Assembly: GCA_965238045.1 (NCBI GenBank)
Contig: CBDEGU010000012.1
Coordinates: forward strand, 1,674,001-1,738,000
From: CBDEGU01 sp965238045
Lineage (GTDB): Bacteria > Acidobacteriota > Terriglobia > Bryobacterales > UBA6623
Direction: 5' to 3'
DNA length: 64,000 bases
How positions within the stretch are numbered: position 1 is the stretch's first letter; each line of letters starts with the position of its first letter. Of this stretch, positions 18,416 through 27,833 are shown piece by piece. The notes under the pieces were generated by a model that ran no database searches, was not told the DNA's origin, and saw nothing but the letters and a program-made list of their open reading frames with translations. Position numbers and translations under genes: made by a program.

Positions 18416-19672
18416 CTACTCGTAACGCATGGCCTCGATCGGATCCAGTTTCGCGGCTTGGGTCGCCGGATAGATCCCGAATAGCAGGCCGATAAACACC
18501 GACACGCCGAAGGCGACGCCGATCGAGTCGCTCTGAACGACGGTCGACCAGCCGGCAATAGCGGCGATCACGCGGGAGCCGCCGAAACCGGCGGCGATTC
18601 CGATCAGTCCGCCGGCGATGGAAATCATGACGGCCTCAATCAGAAACTGTCGTACAATGTCGCGGCGCCGGGCGCCGATCGCCCGCCGAATGCCGATTTC
18701 TCGCGTCCGCTCAAGCACCGTCGCCAGCATAATGTTCATGATACCGATCCCGCCGACCAGCAGCGAGATCCCAGCAATGCAGATCATCACCATGGCGAAG
18801 ATATCTTGCGTCTTCTGCCGTTGCGCCAGCAGGCCGGCTGGAACGATGACCGTAAAGTCACCCGCATCGTTATGAGTGGCCGCGAGAATGGCGCGTACGA
18901 CCTCCGCGGTCTCAATCGGGTCGGCGTCGCTTTCGACTCGAATGAACACGCCGTCGACTTCGTCCTTCAGGTAGCTATTGGTATCGTCAAAACGGCGCAT
19001 GACCGTGTTCAGCGGCGCGACGACCAGATTGTTCTGGTCGTCCGAGGAAAGTCCCTCGATCTTGGCTTCGGCCGAGGCCTGCGGCGCCATCACTCCCACA
19101 ACCCGCAGCCACACGCTGTTGATCTTGACGTATTTTCCGATCGCCGGACCGTAGCCGAGAAGATTGATCTTCACCCGCTCGCCCAGCACGCAGACCGGTT
19201 CGGAACGCAAATTCTGGTCTTCGGTGAAAAATTGCCCTTCCAGCAGCGCCACGCTGTAAATATCGGTGTAGCTCGGCAGCACGCCGATGAGAGTCGGCAA
19301 CTCCTGGTCCGAGCGCGGCAGCACGCTGGTCGGAAGAAAACGCTTGCGCGGCGACATCGCCTCGACGTTCGGTGTATTCTCGCGCAGTGCTCTAAAATCA
19401 CGGAAGCTCAATCCGGCCGAGACTTCGCGAACCGCCAGCAGCGAGTCGCGATCGACGGCTTCGTTGGCCTCGACGATGATGTTGTTCACTCCCAGCAGAT
19501 CGATCTGGCGCAGGGTTTCCTGCTGCGCCCCGGCCGTGATCGAGAGCATCACGACGACCGCTCCCACGCCGAAGATCATTCCCAGCATGGTCAGCAGCGA
19601 GCGCAGCTTGTGCGCCAGCAGACTCGAGAGGCCCATCCACAATTCGGGCAGCAGGTTTGCAAGCGAGAACAT
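18416..19672 (-). CDS. MacB-like ABC transporter permease without ATPase domain
   Basis: 418 residues. An N-terminal membrane helix (LRSLLTMLGMIFGVGAVVVML) is followed by a large MacB-type periplasmic domain and a C-terminal FtsX domain with three helices (VMICIAGISLLVGGIGIMNIML, TREIGIRRAIGARRRDI, FGVSVFIGLLFGIYPA). MacB normally has an N-terminal ATPase in the same or an adjacent gene; neither is here. The start at ATG 19672 is one base beyond the stop of the upstream adaptor gene, implying coupling. The missing ATPase must come from elsewhere or the system is non-functional. Confidence 0.9.
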   Translation of the reverse strand: MFSLANLLPELWMGLSSLLAHKLRSLLTMLGMIFGVGAVVVMLSITAGAQQETLRQIDLLGVNNIIVEANEAVDRDSLLAVREVSAGLSFRDFRALRENTPNVEAMSPRKRFLPTSVLPRSDQELPTLIGVLPSYTDIYSVALLEGQFFTEDQNLRSEPVCVLGERVKINLLGYGPAIGKYVKINSVWLRVVGVMAPQASAEAKIEGLSSDDQNNLVVAPLNTVMRRFDDTNSYLKDEVDGVFIRVESDADPIETAEVVRAILAATHNDAGDFTVIVPAGLLAQRQKTQDIFAMVMICIAGISLLVGGIGIMNIMLATVLERTREIGIRRAIGARRRDIVRQFLIEAVMISIAGGLIGIAAGFGGSRVIAAIAGWSTVVQSDSIGVAFGVSVFIGLLFGIYPATQAAKLDPIEAMRYE

Positions 19673-19673
19673 T

Positions 19674-21674
19674 CTAACGAGTCCTCCCGCCACCACGGCT
19701 TCGGCCGCCGCCCCCAGCACCGCCGCGCCCGCCACTGCCAGAACCAGCGCCGGGACCGCCCGAACCTGGGAAGCCCGCGCCGGGGGACGACTTGGCTCCC
19801 GCCCCCTTCTTCTTTTTCGTCTTGCGGCCGCCCTGCTGGTCGGCGGGTCGCTGGAGCGAGATGATTTCTCCTTCCTCCAGGCCGCTCAAGACCTCTACCC
19901 GAGACTCGGTCCTCTTGCCCAGCTCGACCTTGCGAGCCTCCAGGCGCTTCCCCTTCGGCACGTAGACCACCGAACCGCTTCGCCCCTCGAACACCGCCTG
20001 CACCGGAATGTGGAGCGCGTTGGGAATCCTGTCGATGACGACCTCGGCATCGGCGAGCAGGCCGGGCCGCAGAAGAACCTCGACATCCGAGCCCTCCCGC
20101 GCTGAGGCAGGCAGCCGGGCGTTATCGCGCTCTTCCGCGGAAAACTGCGGGCCGGAGGCCGGCAAAATAAATGCCTCTTGAGACTGCCCCTGCCCGCCCC
20201 TGGCCGCGCCCCGTGCCGTGTCCTGTCCGCCCCGTGCCGCGCCCTGGCCGCCGCGCTCGCCGCCACGGCGCGAGCCTGCCGATCCGCCGCCGCCCATTTG
20301 GGCACGGACCTGCTGGAAGAGCTTGCGCCGCTCTTCCTGGCTCAGCGACTCAATGTCGCGTCCGCCCGCGCGTTCCTGCATCAACTTGCGAAACCGCTCC
20401 CGGTCGCCTCCCGACCCTCGGCGGCGGTTGCCCGTGGCGCTCTTTTCTCGCGCTCCGCCCGCGGCGGCGCTGTTACGGCCCGCTGGACTCGCCGCCGCGC
20501 TCGCCTGCCCGCTTCCTCCCCGCCGGGATGGGCCGCTGCTGGCCTCGGCCGATCTCGCCGGGTCCGCGGCCGGAGCACTGCCACGAAAGCGGCGCGCGAC
20601 CTCGGCTGCCCGGTTTGCCTTGGCGGTCGCTAGAATTCGCTCGATCTGCTGGGGCGATGCGCCGACGTGCGTCAGCAACTCGCCCATATCCACCGACAGG
20701 ACGCACTCGAACTTCTTGGTCGCTTCACCGCGAAAGAAGTTCATCGAAGCCGTCCTGCCCACGCGCTTCACCGTTCCTCTGACCGCCTTTCCGGGCAAGG
20801 CATCGAGATAGATCACCGCCTCCTGTCCGACCTGGAGCGAAGCGCGCTCGACCTCCTCGGCTTTGGTCATGAGATCCATTTCCGAAAGGTCGAGAAGCTG
20901 CACGATGGCCATGCCGGGAGGAATTTGATCTCCCTCCTGCACAGGCGGGCTGGACTGGCCGAAAGAGCGCCCGCCCGAGCGGTTGTTCAGGATAGAGACC
21001 AGTCCACCCAAGGGGGTGAGCACCTTCGCGTTTTCGATGCGCCGTCGTTCCCGGCTGACTTCGAGTTCCGCTTTCTTGATCTGTTCCCGCAGCACGGCCA
21101 GTTCCGCTTCGCGCTCTTGCAGGCGCGATTGAATGTCGGACTCAAGCTTCTCAAGACGTCGTTTCGACTCCTCGAGGGTGAGTTCGTTCTTGCGGGCGTC
21201 AATGGCCGAGATCAGTTCGTTCTGGCGCACATCGAGCGCCGCGCGCCGCACGGCGAATTTCGCGCTCAGCAGTTCGACCTGGTCCTTGGCGCGGAGGATC
21301 TTGAGTTCGACTTCGGCCTTCTTGAGATCCTGCTCGGTCTTGGCGAAATCGAGCAGCGCATCCTCGAGAAAAACCCTCCGGTCGGAATCGTCGAACTCGG
21401 CAATCAGGTCCTTGGGCCGTGCCAGCGCCCCGGGGGAGGCCAAGCTGGTAATCTGCGACGTCGAGCCCAGGTTCGGCGCTGTCAGCGTCGTCGAGCGAAC
21501 CGCTTGCAGGGTCCCGCGCAGGTAAGTTTTCACTTCGAGATCGCCGCGCTTCACCACGGCGAGCGCACGCTCTTCCCTGTCGGCTGGCATGCGGCCGGCG
21601 ACGAAATAGTAGGCTCCGCCGGCGATGCCCGCGAGTCCCAGCAGAAGCGCCAGCCGAAAAACGATCTGTTTCAT
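19674..21674 (-). CDS. HlyD/MacA-type adaptor with Gly/Arg-rich insertion
   Basis: 666 residues, much longer than the usual 380-450. An N-terminal membrane anchor (LALLLGLAGIAGGAYYFVA) and a barrel/lipoyl start (VKRGDLEVKTYLRGTL) lead into a long coiled hairpin (about 130-220). A barrel segment (GQEAVIYLDALPGKAVRGTVKRVG) follows. A low-complexity insertion lies at about 350-510, dominated by Gly, Ala, Arg, Ser and Gln (RRGGERGGQGAARGGQ). The barrel resumes (IPVQAVFEGRSGSVVYVPKG) and the tail is Gly/Ser/Arg-rich. The core should link a permease to TolC. The insertion looks disordered. Confidence 0.85.
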   Translation of the reverse strand: MKQIVFRLALLLGLAGIAGGAYYFVAGRMPADREERALAVVKRGDLEVKTYLRGTLQAVRSTTLTAPNLGSTSQITSLASPGALARPKDLIAEFDDSDRRVFLEDALLDFAKTEQDLKKAEVELKILRAKDQVELLSAKFAVRRAALDVRQNELISAIDARKNELTLEESKRRLEKLESDIQSRLQEREAELAVLREQIKKAELEVSRERRRIENAKVLTPLGGLVSILNNRSGGRSFGQSSPPVQEGDQIPPGMAIVQLLDLSEMDLMTKAEEVERASLQVGQEAVIYLDALPGKAVRGTVKRVGRTASMNFFRGEATKKFECVLSVDMGELLTHVGASPQQIERILATAKANRAAEVARRFRGSAPAADPARSAEASSGPSRRGGSGQASAAASPAGRNSAAAGGAREKSATGNRRRGSGGDRERFRKLMQERAGGRDIESLSQEERRKLFQQVRAQMGGGGSAGSRRGGERGGQGAARGGQDTARGAARGGQGQSQEAFILPASGPQFSAEERDNARLPASAREGSDVEVLLRPGLLADAEVVIDRIPNALHIPVQAVFEGRSGSVVYVPKGKRLEARKVELGKRTESRVEVLSGLEEGEIISLQRPADQQGGRKTKKKKGAGAKSSPGAGFPGSGGPGAGSGSGGRGGAGGGGRSRGGGRTR

Positions 21675-21708
21675 ATCGATTCCACTCTATCCATTCTGGC
21701 CGTTGCTG

Positions 21709-22968
21709 CTAGCCTTTTGGGTTTGCGAGGATCGGATTTTCCAGCGCGATCACCTCGCCTTCCTTGAGCGCATCGCCGACCACGATCTCGGTCGCGTTCC
21801 GCGCCAGTACCTTGATGCGCTGTTTTCGAAAACCACTCCCTTGGCGGACAAAAACGGTCGGCTCGCCATCGACCTGGAAACTCGCCCTGGTCGGTATGAT
21901 CAAAACGCCGGGCCGCTGTTCGACGATCACTTCCACGCTGGCGCTCATGCCGGGCCGCAACTGCGCATCCATATTGTCAATCGTGGCCTGAGCGGGGAAG
22001 TTCTTCTCGGGGGGGAAGCGCCGGAACAGCAAGGTCGCAATCGGGCTAAGCCAGTCGATCGATCCCTCAAAGACGGTGCCAGGCGCCGCGTCGACCCGTA
22101 TCCGCACGTGCTGGCCGACGCTGGCCCGGCCGCGGTCGATTTCTTCCACCCGAAATTCAACCCGCATGGAGGAGAGATTCGGAATTTCCGCGATGTCGGC
22201 CCCCGCCCAGACCGTGTCGCCTTCTTGAAACGGCGGCCGGTTTCGTCTCGACGAACCTTGCGCCCGGGAATTGGATTTGATCTGTACAATGCCGTCGGCC
22301 GGAGCGCGGAGAATCATATTGCGGAGGTAGGTCTTGGTGAGATCCAGATCTCGAATCGCCTTGTTCTTGCGTTCTGTCAGGCGAGTGATGTCGGCTTCTT
22401 GAGAGATATCGGTCGCTTGGGCGGTGGTTTTCGCCTTGCTCAACTCTCCGCCGGAAACATCGACATCAATGCGGTTCTTCAGACCCTCGATTTCCGACAG
22501 AATTTCCTGTTTGCTGGCCTCGAGCTTGGCGCGTTCCAGGTTGTATTCCGAACTCATGACCAGCATCGCGTTCAGCTCGTCGGCGATGGAATGCTGTGCT
22601 CTGGCCTGGACGATCTCGCTGTCGACCTGGCGCACCTCGGTGGCGCGCTGCACGAAGCGCTCTTCCTGGACCGAACCGTCGAACTCGACGACGATCTCAC
22701 CCTTCTTGATCGGCTTGCCGTCCTCGGCCAGACGAACAATCTTCAAATCCGGCGTCGGCGGCGTCGTGATCTTTACCGATTCAGTCGCCTTGACCTCGCC
22801 CCTGGCGCGGATCGACATGATGAATTCACGCCTCTCGACCCGGGCCGTGGGCACTTCCCGCGCGGCGGGCGCATAGAGCTGAAGGCCCAAATAGGCCCCG
22901 GCGAGCAAGAGCAGAAAAATCACGCTCCAGCGGCGGAACTGGTCTTTGGCGTTAGCTGTCACTGCCAT
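21709..22968 (-). CDS. HlyD-family efflux adaptor
   Basis: 419 residues: one N-terminal membrane helix (WSVIFLLLLAGAYLGLQLYA), the MacA/HlyD-type start VERREFIMSIRARGEVKATESVKI, a coiled hairpin (about 95-200) and a barrel domain (GQHVRIRVDAAPGTVFEGSIDWLSP, LRPGMSASVEVIVEQRPGVLIIPTRA). It is full length for the family. It lies between the RND gene and the longer adaptor, with 34 bases to the latter. With two adaptors before one permease, they may form a hetero-complex or be duplicates. Confidence 0.9.
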   Translation of the reverse strand: MAVTANAKDQFRRWSVIFLLLLAGAYLGLQLYAPAAREVPTARVERREFIMSIRARGEVKATESVKITTPPTPDLKIVRLAEDGKPIKKGEIVVEFDGSVQEERFVQRATEVRQVDSEIVQARAQHSIADELNAMLVMSSEYNLERAKLEASKQEILSEIEGLKNRIDVDVSGGELSKAKTTAQATDISQEADITRLTERKNKAIRDLDLTKTYLRNMILRAPADGIVQIKSNSRAQGSSRRNRPPFQEGDTVWAGADIAEIPNLSSMRVEFRVEEIDRGRASVGQHVRIRVDAAPGTVFEGSIDWLSPIATLLFRRFPPEKNFPAQATIDNMDAQLRPGMSASVEVIVEQRPGVLIIPTRASFQVDGEPTVFVRQGSGFRKQRIKVLARNATEIVVGDALKEGEVIALENPILANPKG

Positions 22969-23097
22969 GTTTTTAGGTAGAACTCCCGCGAGCCGGCGGC
23001 TGAGCCGGCCCCTCTACTGTTCAGACGTTAGCATTGCCGGAAAGTTATCGTCGTGCTCAAGAAAAACCCTCAGGCCGCTCTTGGAATCGAATCGCCT

Positions 23098-26000
23098 CTA
23101 ATCGCCGGCGGACTCGGCCGGACGAAGTCCGGCGGCGGCGCGGCGCGCCTCCCGCCTCGCTTGAGCGCTTTCCGCCCAACCCTCGAGCGTCAGATACACC
23201 ACGGGAATAAACACCAAGGTAATGAGGGTCGATGTTGTCAGCCCGCCAATGACCACGCGCGCCATCGGAGCCTGCAGTTCTCCGCCCTCGCCCAGTCCCA
23301 GCGCCATGGGCGACAAGCCCAGAATGGTCGTAACGGTTGTCATCAGAATCGGGCGCAACCGCCGCTTCCCGGCCGTGAGGACCGCCTCCCGCAGGGCGAA
23401 TCCATGCTCCCGGCGCAAGAGATTCGTGTAGTCGATCAAAACGATGGCGTTGTTTACGACGATGCCGAGCAGCACAATGATACCCAAGAAACCCTGCATG
23501 TTAAAGGTCGTTTCGGTGAGCAGCAGCATCATCACGACCCCGATCACCGCCAGTGGAATCGAGAACAAGATGATGAACGGGTCGCGCAGCGACTCAAACT
23601 GCGCGGCCATCACCATGTACACCAGAACCAGCGCCAGCAGGGCGGCAAAGGTCATCTGCTGGAAGGCTTCCTGCTGTTCCTCGTACTCGCCGCCGAAACG
23701 GAATTCGTAGTCCGCCGGGCGCTCGATGGCGTCCAGTTTCACTTTCAGGTCTGCCACGACGCTTCCCAGATCCCGGTCCGCGATCGTTCCGGTGACCGCA
23801 ATGATGCGCTGCTGGTCGGCCCGCGTGATTTCGGTGGACCCTTCCTGGCGCCGCATGCGCACCACGCTCTCCACCGGGATCGAACTGCCGTCGGGCAGCA
23901 TGAGCGGGACATTGCTCACCTGCCCCAGGTTGAGCCGGTCCTCCTCGCGCAGGCGGACCAGGATGTCATACTCGTCGCCCTGTTCGCGATAGAAGGAGGC
24001 GCGCGTTCCCCCGATGGCTGTTTCCAGCGTATCGGCGACATCGGCGACCGAAAGGCCCAGGCTGCTGGCCTTGGCCCGGTCGACCGAGATCAGCATCTCG
24101 GGAACGCCAGGCTGGCGGCTCAACTGAGCGCTGACGACGCCGGGAACGGTCGTCATGGCGTTGCGAACCTCTTCGGAGAGCCGCATGATGGTTGCCAGGT
24201 CGTGGCCTCGCACCTCGACCGAAAGGCGGTCCTCGCCTCCGAAGCCGCTGCCCCGGCGGCGGAACATGCCGCTGCTGACGCGCGTTCGCACCAGCATCCC
24301 TGGTTCGAGCTGCATCAAGGGCCGCAGGTGGGCGACGACATCGGCGGCCGAACGCTCTCTCTTGCTCTGTTCCACCAGGTCGATTCGCATACGGCCTTCG
24401 TTCATTCCGCGGAAGTAGTAGCTGCTGTTGCTGCCCGCCTCGGTCATGATGTACTCGGCTTCTGGCGCCATCTCCTTGACGATCTTCGCCATTCTCTGGA
24501 TCGTGGCGTCGGTAACATCGACCCGGGTGCCGGGCTCGAGTTTCAATTCGATGCGGATCTGGCCCTCGTCGACTTCCGGCTGGAGTTCCACGCCGATCAA
24601 CTCCATCGACCGGTAGGAGCCGTAGAAAAGCAAGACGGCCAGCCCGACCACGACCGCCCGATGATCGAGCGACCAGCTCAGCGCCCGGCCATAGGAGCTG
24701 GTCCAGCCATCCTGCACCGACCCCATCCAGCGGTAGACGGCGCCGGCGATGCCTCGCGGCTCGCCTCTCGATCCGCCGAGATACCGCGAGCAGAGCGCCG
24801 GGACCACCGTGAGCGCGATCAGCAGCGAACATAACAGCGAGAACGAGACGACCCAGGCCAGTTGCTGGAAGGTCTGAGCCGAAACGCCGCCCAGGAACAG
24901 GACGGGCACGAAGACGGCGATCGTCGTCAGCGTGGACGCGGTGATGGCCATGCCCACTTCGCGGCTGCCGACAACGGCGGCTGTCTTCATGTCCTTGCCC
25001 TGTTGGCGGTGCCGGAAGACATTCTCCAGCACCACGATCGCGTTATCGACCAGCATGCCCACGCCCAGCGCCAAGCCGCCGAACGAAACCGTGTTCAGCG
25101 TGAAACCGTTGAAGTACATCAGCGCGAACGTCGCGATCACCGAGATGGGAATGGCGACGCCGATGATGGCCATGCTCGAAAAACTGCGCAGGAAGAACAG
25201 CAGGACGATGATGGCCAGGCCGCCGCCGGCGATCGCAGCATCCTGCACGTTGTGAATCGAGGCCCGGATGAAGTTCGCCGAGTCCCAGGTGCTTTCGATG
25301 TGTACCGGCAGGCCGTCGGTGTGAATCCGCTCGACTTCCTTCCAGACCTGGTCGGAGACCTTGACGGTGTTGGCGCCCGATTGCTTGTAGATGTACATCC
25401 GAATGGCCGATTCCCCGTTCACCCGGACGACATAACGTATCTCCTCGTGAGAATCCTCGACCGTGGCGATATCGCGCAAATAGACGGCCACCCCGTTGCG
25501 GCTCGTGACCGAGACATTGAGGATGTCGGCGAGACTCTTGAACTCACCCTGGGTGCGCAGCAAGACCTCGTATCTGCCTTCGCGAACCGGCCCCACCGGG
25601 CGGTTGAGGTTTTCACGTCGCAGCGTCTGCACCACGCTGGCCACCGACAAGTTCAGCGCGCGGAGTTTCTTCAAATCGAGATAGACGTGAATTTGACGCC
25701 GCAGGCCGCCGCTGATGCCGATCTGCGCGACCCCGGGAACTCGCTCGATACGGTACTGCAGGTTCTTCTCGGCGAAGTGGCGCAGCTTCTTGGCGTCCAT
25801 TTCTTGCGACGCCACCGAGAGAAACATGATTGGGAATTGCGAGACGTCGAACTTCAACATCACCGGCGGCTCGATGTCTTCTGGAAGCGAGCGGCGGCGG
25901 CGGTCGAGACGGGAGCGTAATTCATTCGCCGCCTCGTCCAAGTCGGTGCCGAAGGTGAAGCGGACGCGAACGTTGGAGTTTCCCTCGGCCGAGCGGGAGG

Positions 26001-26222
26001 TGATCTCTTCGACGCCCGGCGCCGCGGCCAGAGCTTCTGAGTTTCCATCTCCTCCGGCGCCACGCCCTCGTAGCGGGTGCTGACACTGATGGTGGGATAC
26101 TCGATCTCCGGCATCAGATCGACCGAAATGTTGAGAAACGAGATGACCCCGAGCAGCATGGCGATCATGCACCCCATCAGAACCGTGACCGGCCGGTGGA
26201 TAGAAAACTCCGGTAGACTCAT
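23098..26222 (-). pseudogene. RND efflux pump (AcrB/hydrophobe-amphiphile type), frameshifted
   Basis: Inner-membrane RND transporter. The natural start is ATG 26222 with GGAG upstream (MSLPEFSIHRPVTVLMGCM), giving the usual first helix and PEIEYPTISVSTRYEGVAPEE. After METQ, near 26,037-26,041, the frame shifts; the family sequence resumes as EALAAAPGVEEITSRS and runs to the end. The seven conserved residues usually between them are missing. The span of 3,125 nt plus 19 is divisible by three, so a 19-base deletion explains both. Downstream motifs are normal (GMLVDNAIVVLENV, MAAQFESLRDP, ILMTTVTTILGLSPMALG). Either the gene is broken or the assembly has an error. Confidence 0.85.
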
Positions 26223-26296
26223 TTCGTTCTCCTCCTCTTTCACGGCGGCCGGGCGCCGTTCCCAAGCGGATGCATCGGCTCGGGCGTCTCTCCTCT

Positions 26297-27571
26297 CTAC
26301 TCGGCTTTTCCGGTCGCTGCTCCGCCCGGTGTTGTTCCCGAGCCCTGCGCGCCGCTTCCGGCCGCGCCGGCTCCAGATGGATCGGCGCTAGCCTGTGAAG
26401 CGGCGCTTTCCGGCTCGGACTCGACCATCGAGATACGGTCGCCGGCTTCGAGCATCGTGGCGCCCCGTCCTACGATTCTGACTCCCGGATCGAGATTCGC
26501 CAAAACCTCGACATCATCCTCCCGCGTCAGTCCGGTTTCGATCACCCGAAACACGGGCTGGTCGCCCTCGATGACATAGACGCCGGGCTGGCTGCCCCGG
26601 TAGACGAGGCCCTCACGGGGAATGAGAATCGCCTCGCGCATCATTCCAGTTTCGAGCTGGATTCGGACAAACATTTCCGCCTTTAGCAGGTTGTCGCTGT
26701 TGGGCACGTCGATCTCGACCAGAACCGTGCGGGTCGCGGCGTCGAGAACCGGCGCGATCCGCGCGATCCGTCCGCGGAACGTGCGTCCGGGAATGGCGTC
26801 GACTTCGATCTTGGCCAGATTGCCGATGGCCAGACGTCCGAGGTTTCGCTCGGGCACGTTGGCCAGAGTAATCATGGTTGAGAGATTGACAATCTTGAGA
26901 ATCGGGTTCGACGGGCCCAGCAGCGCCCCGGTGTCGACATATCGCTCGGCGACAAAGCCGCTCATTGAGGCATAAATCTTCGCTTGCCCTAGACGAATTT
27001 TCAATTCCGTCAGTTCCGCCTCGGCCTGCTGGGTTTGCGCCTTGGCGAATTCCACCTGGGCGTCGGCTACCGCGAGCCGGGTTTTGGTCGAGGCTTGGTC
27101 CTGAGGCGAGATCAGGCCGTCGTCGAGAAGGCTCTTGGCGCGCGCCAGTTCGGCACGGGCATTCTCCCGTTCGGCGGCCCGCTGTGCCGACAAGGCGCGG
27201 GTGACGCCGATCGACGCCACTGCCCTCTTGACCTGCTGCTGAAGCTCGTCGTCCTCGAGTTCCGCGATCAGATCGCCCACCTCGACGCGGTCGCCAATCT
27301 CGAAGTAGATCTTTTCAACCCGCCCGGTCGCCTTGGCGGTGACATTGACCTCTTCCTTGGCCTTGAGCGCTCCGGTCAGAAGCAAGTCGTCGCGCAAGGT
27401 TCCGAGCCGCACCCTGTTCACACTGACCGTAATGACGCGCCCTCCCCCTTTCTTTTTCTTGGCGCTTGGTTGCGCCTGTTTCTGCTGAATTTCATAGATG
27501 CGGTCGCCGGCGAAGAAAAGCAGGCCGCCGCCAATCAGAATCCATACGGAGCGCTTGATCCAGATGTTCAA
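26297..27571 (-). CDS. RND efflux periplasmic adaptor (AcrA/MFP type)
   Basis: 424 residues with an N-terminal membrane anchor (SVWILIGGGLLFFAGDRIYEI). Barrel and lipoyl segments (LRDDLLLTGALKAKEEVNVTAKATGRVEKIYFEIGDRV), a coiled hairpin (about 110-195) and a second barrel (VPERNLGRLAIGNLAKIEVDAIPGRTFRGRIARIAPV) follow. It ends in a Ser/Ala/Gly-rich tail. First gene of the leftward pump cluster and directly before the RND gene (74 bases). The response regulator gene ends 262 bases upstream. Confidence 0.92.
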   Translation of the reverse strand: MNIWIKRSVWILIGGGLLFFAGDRIYEIQQKQAQPSAKKKKGGGRVITVSVNRVRLGTLRDDLLLTGALKAKEEVNVTAKATGRVEKIYFEIGDRVEVGDLIAELEDDELQQQVKRAVASIGVTRALSAQRAAERENARAELARAKSLLDDGLISPQDQASTKTRLAVADAQVEFAKAQTQQAEAELTELKIRLGQAKIYASMSGFVAERYVDTGALLGPSNPILKIVNLSTMITLANVPERNLGRLAIGNLAKIEVDAIPGRTFRGRIARIAPVLDAATRTVLVEIDVPNSDNLLKAEMFVRIQLETGMMREAILIPREGLVYRGSQPGVYVIEGDQPVFRVIETGLTREDDVEVLANLDPGVRIVGRGATMLEAGDRISMVESEPESAASQASADPSGAGAAGSGAQGSGTTPGGAATGKAE

Positions 27572-27833
27572 GGGTTTTCCTTTGTCAAATAGGTGCTTCG
27601 CTCAGCGGGGGAAGGCCTTCATGCGCGATGCGCGCACCATCCGGCACTCGTAGAGTATCTCATGGTTGCGGGAAACATTATCGAGGAAGAAAACGCCCGC
27701 CGCCGGGATAATTTCTCCGAGCCGGCCACCCATGCGTGAAGTCACCACTCCAAATATAGGGTCGCATTCTTGCCCAAAATGGTTACGCCGCGAGGGCGGC
27801 GAGATGGAGGGCGGCACTTGCCGTGGCGCCGGT

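Noticed and set aside
27572..27833. Sigma-54 promoter before the efflux cluster
   Set aside because: GGC and TGC occur but not with the GG-N10-GC spacing in the correct orientation.
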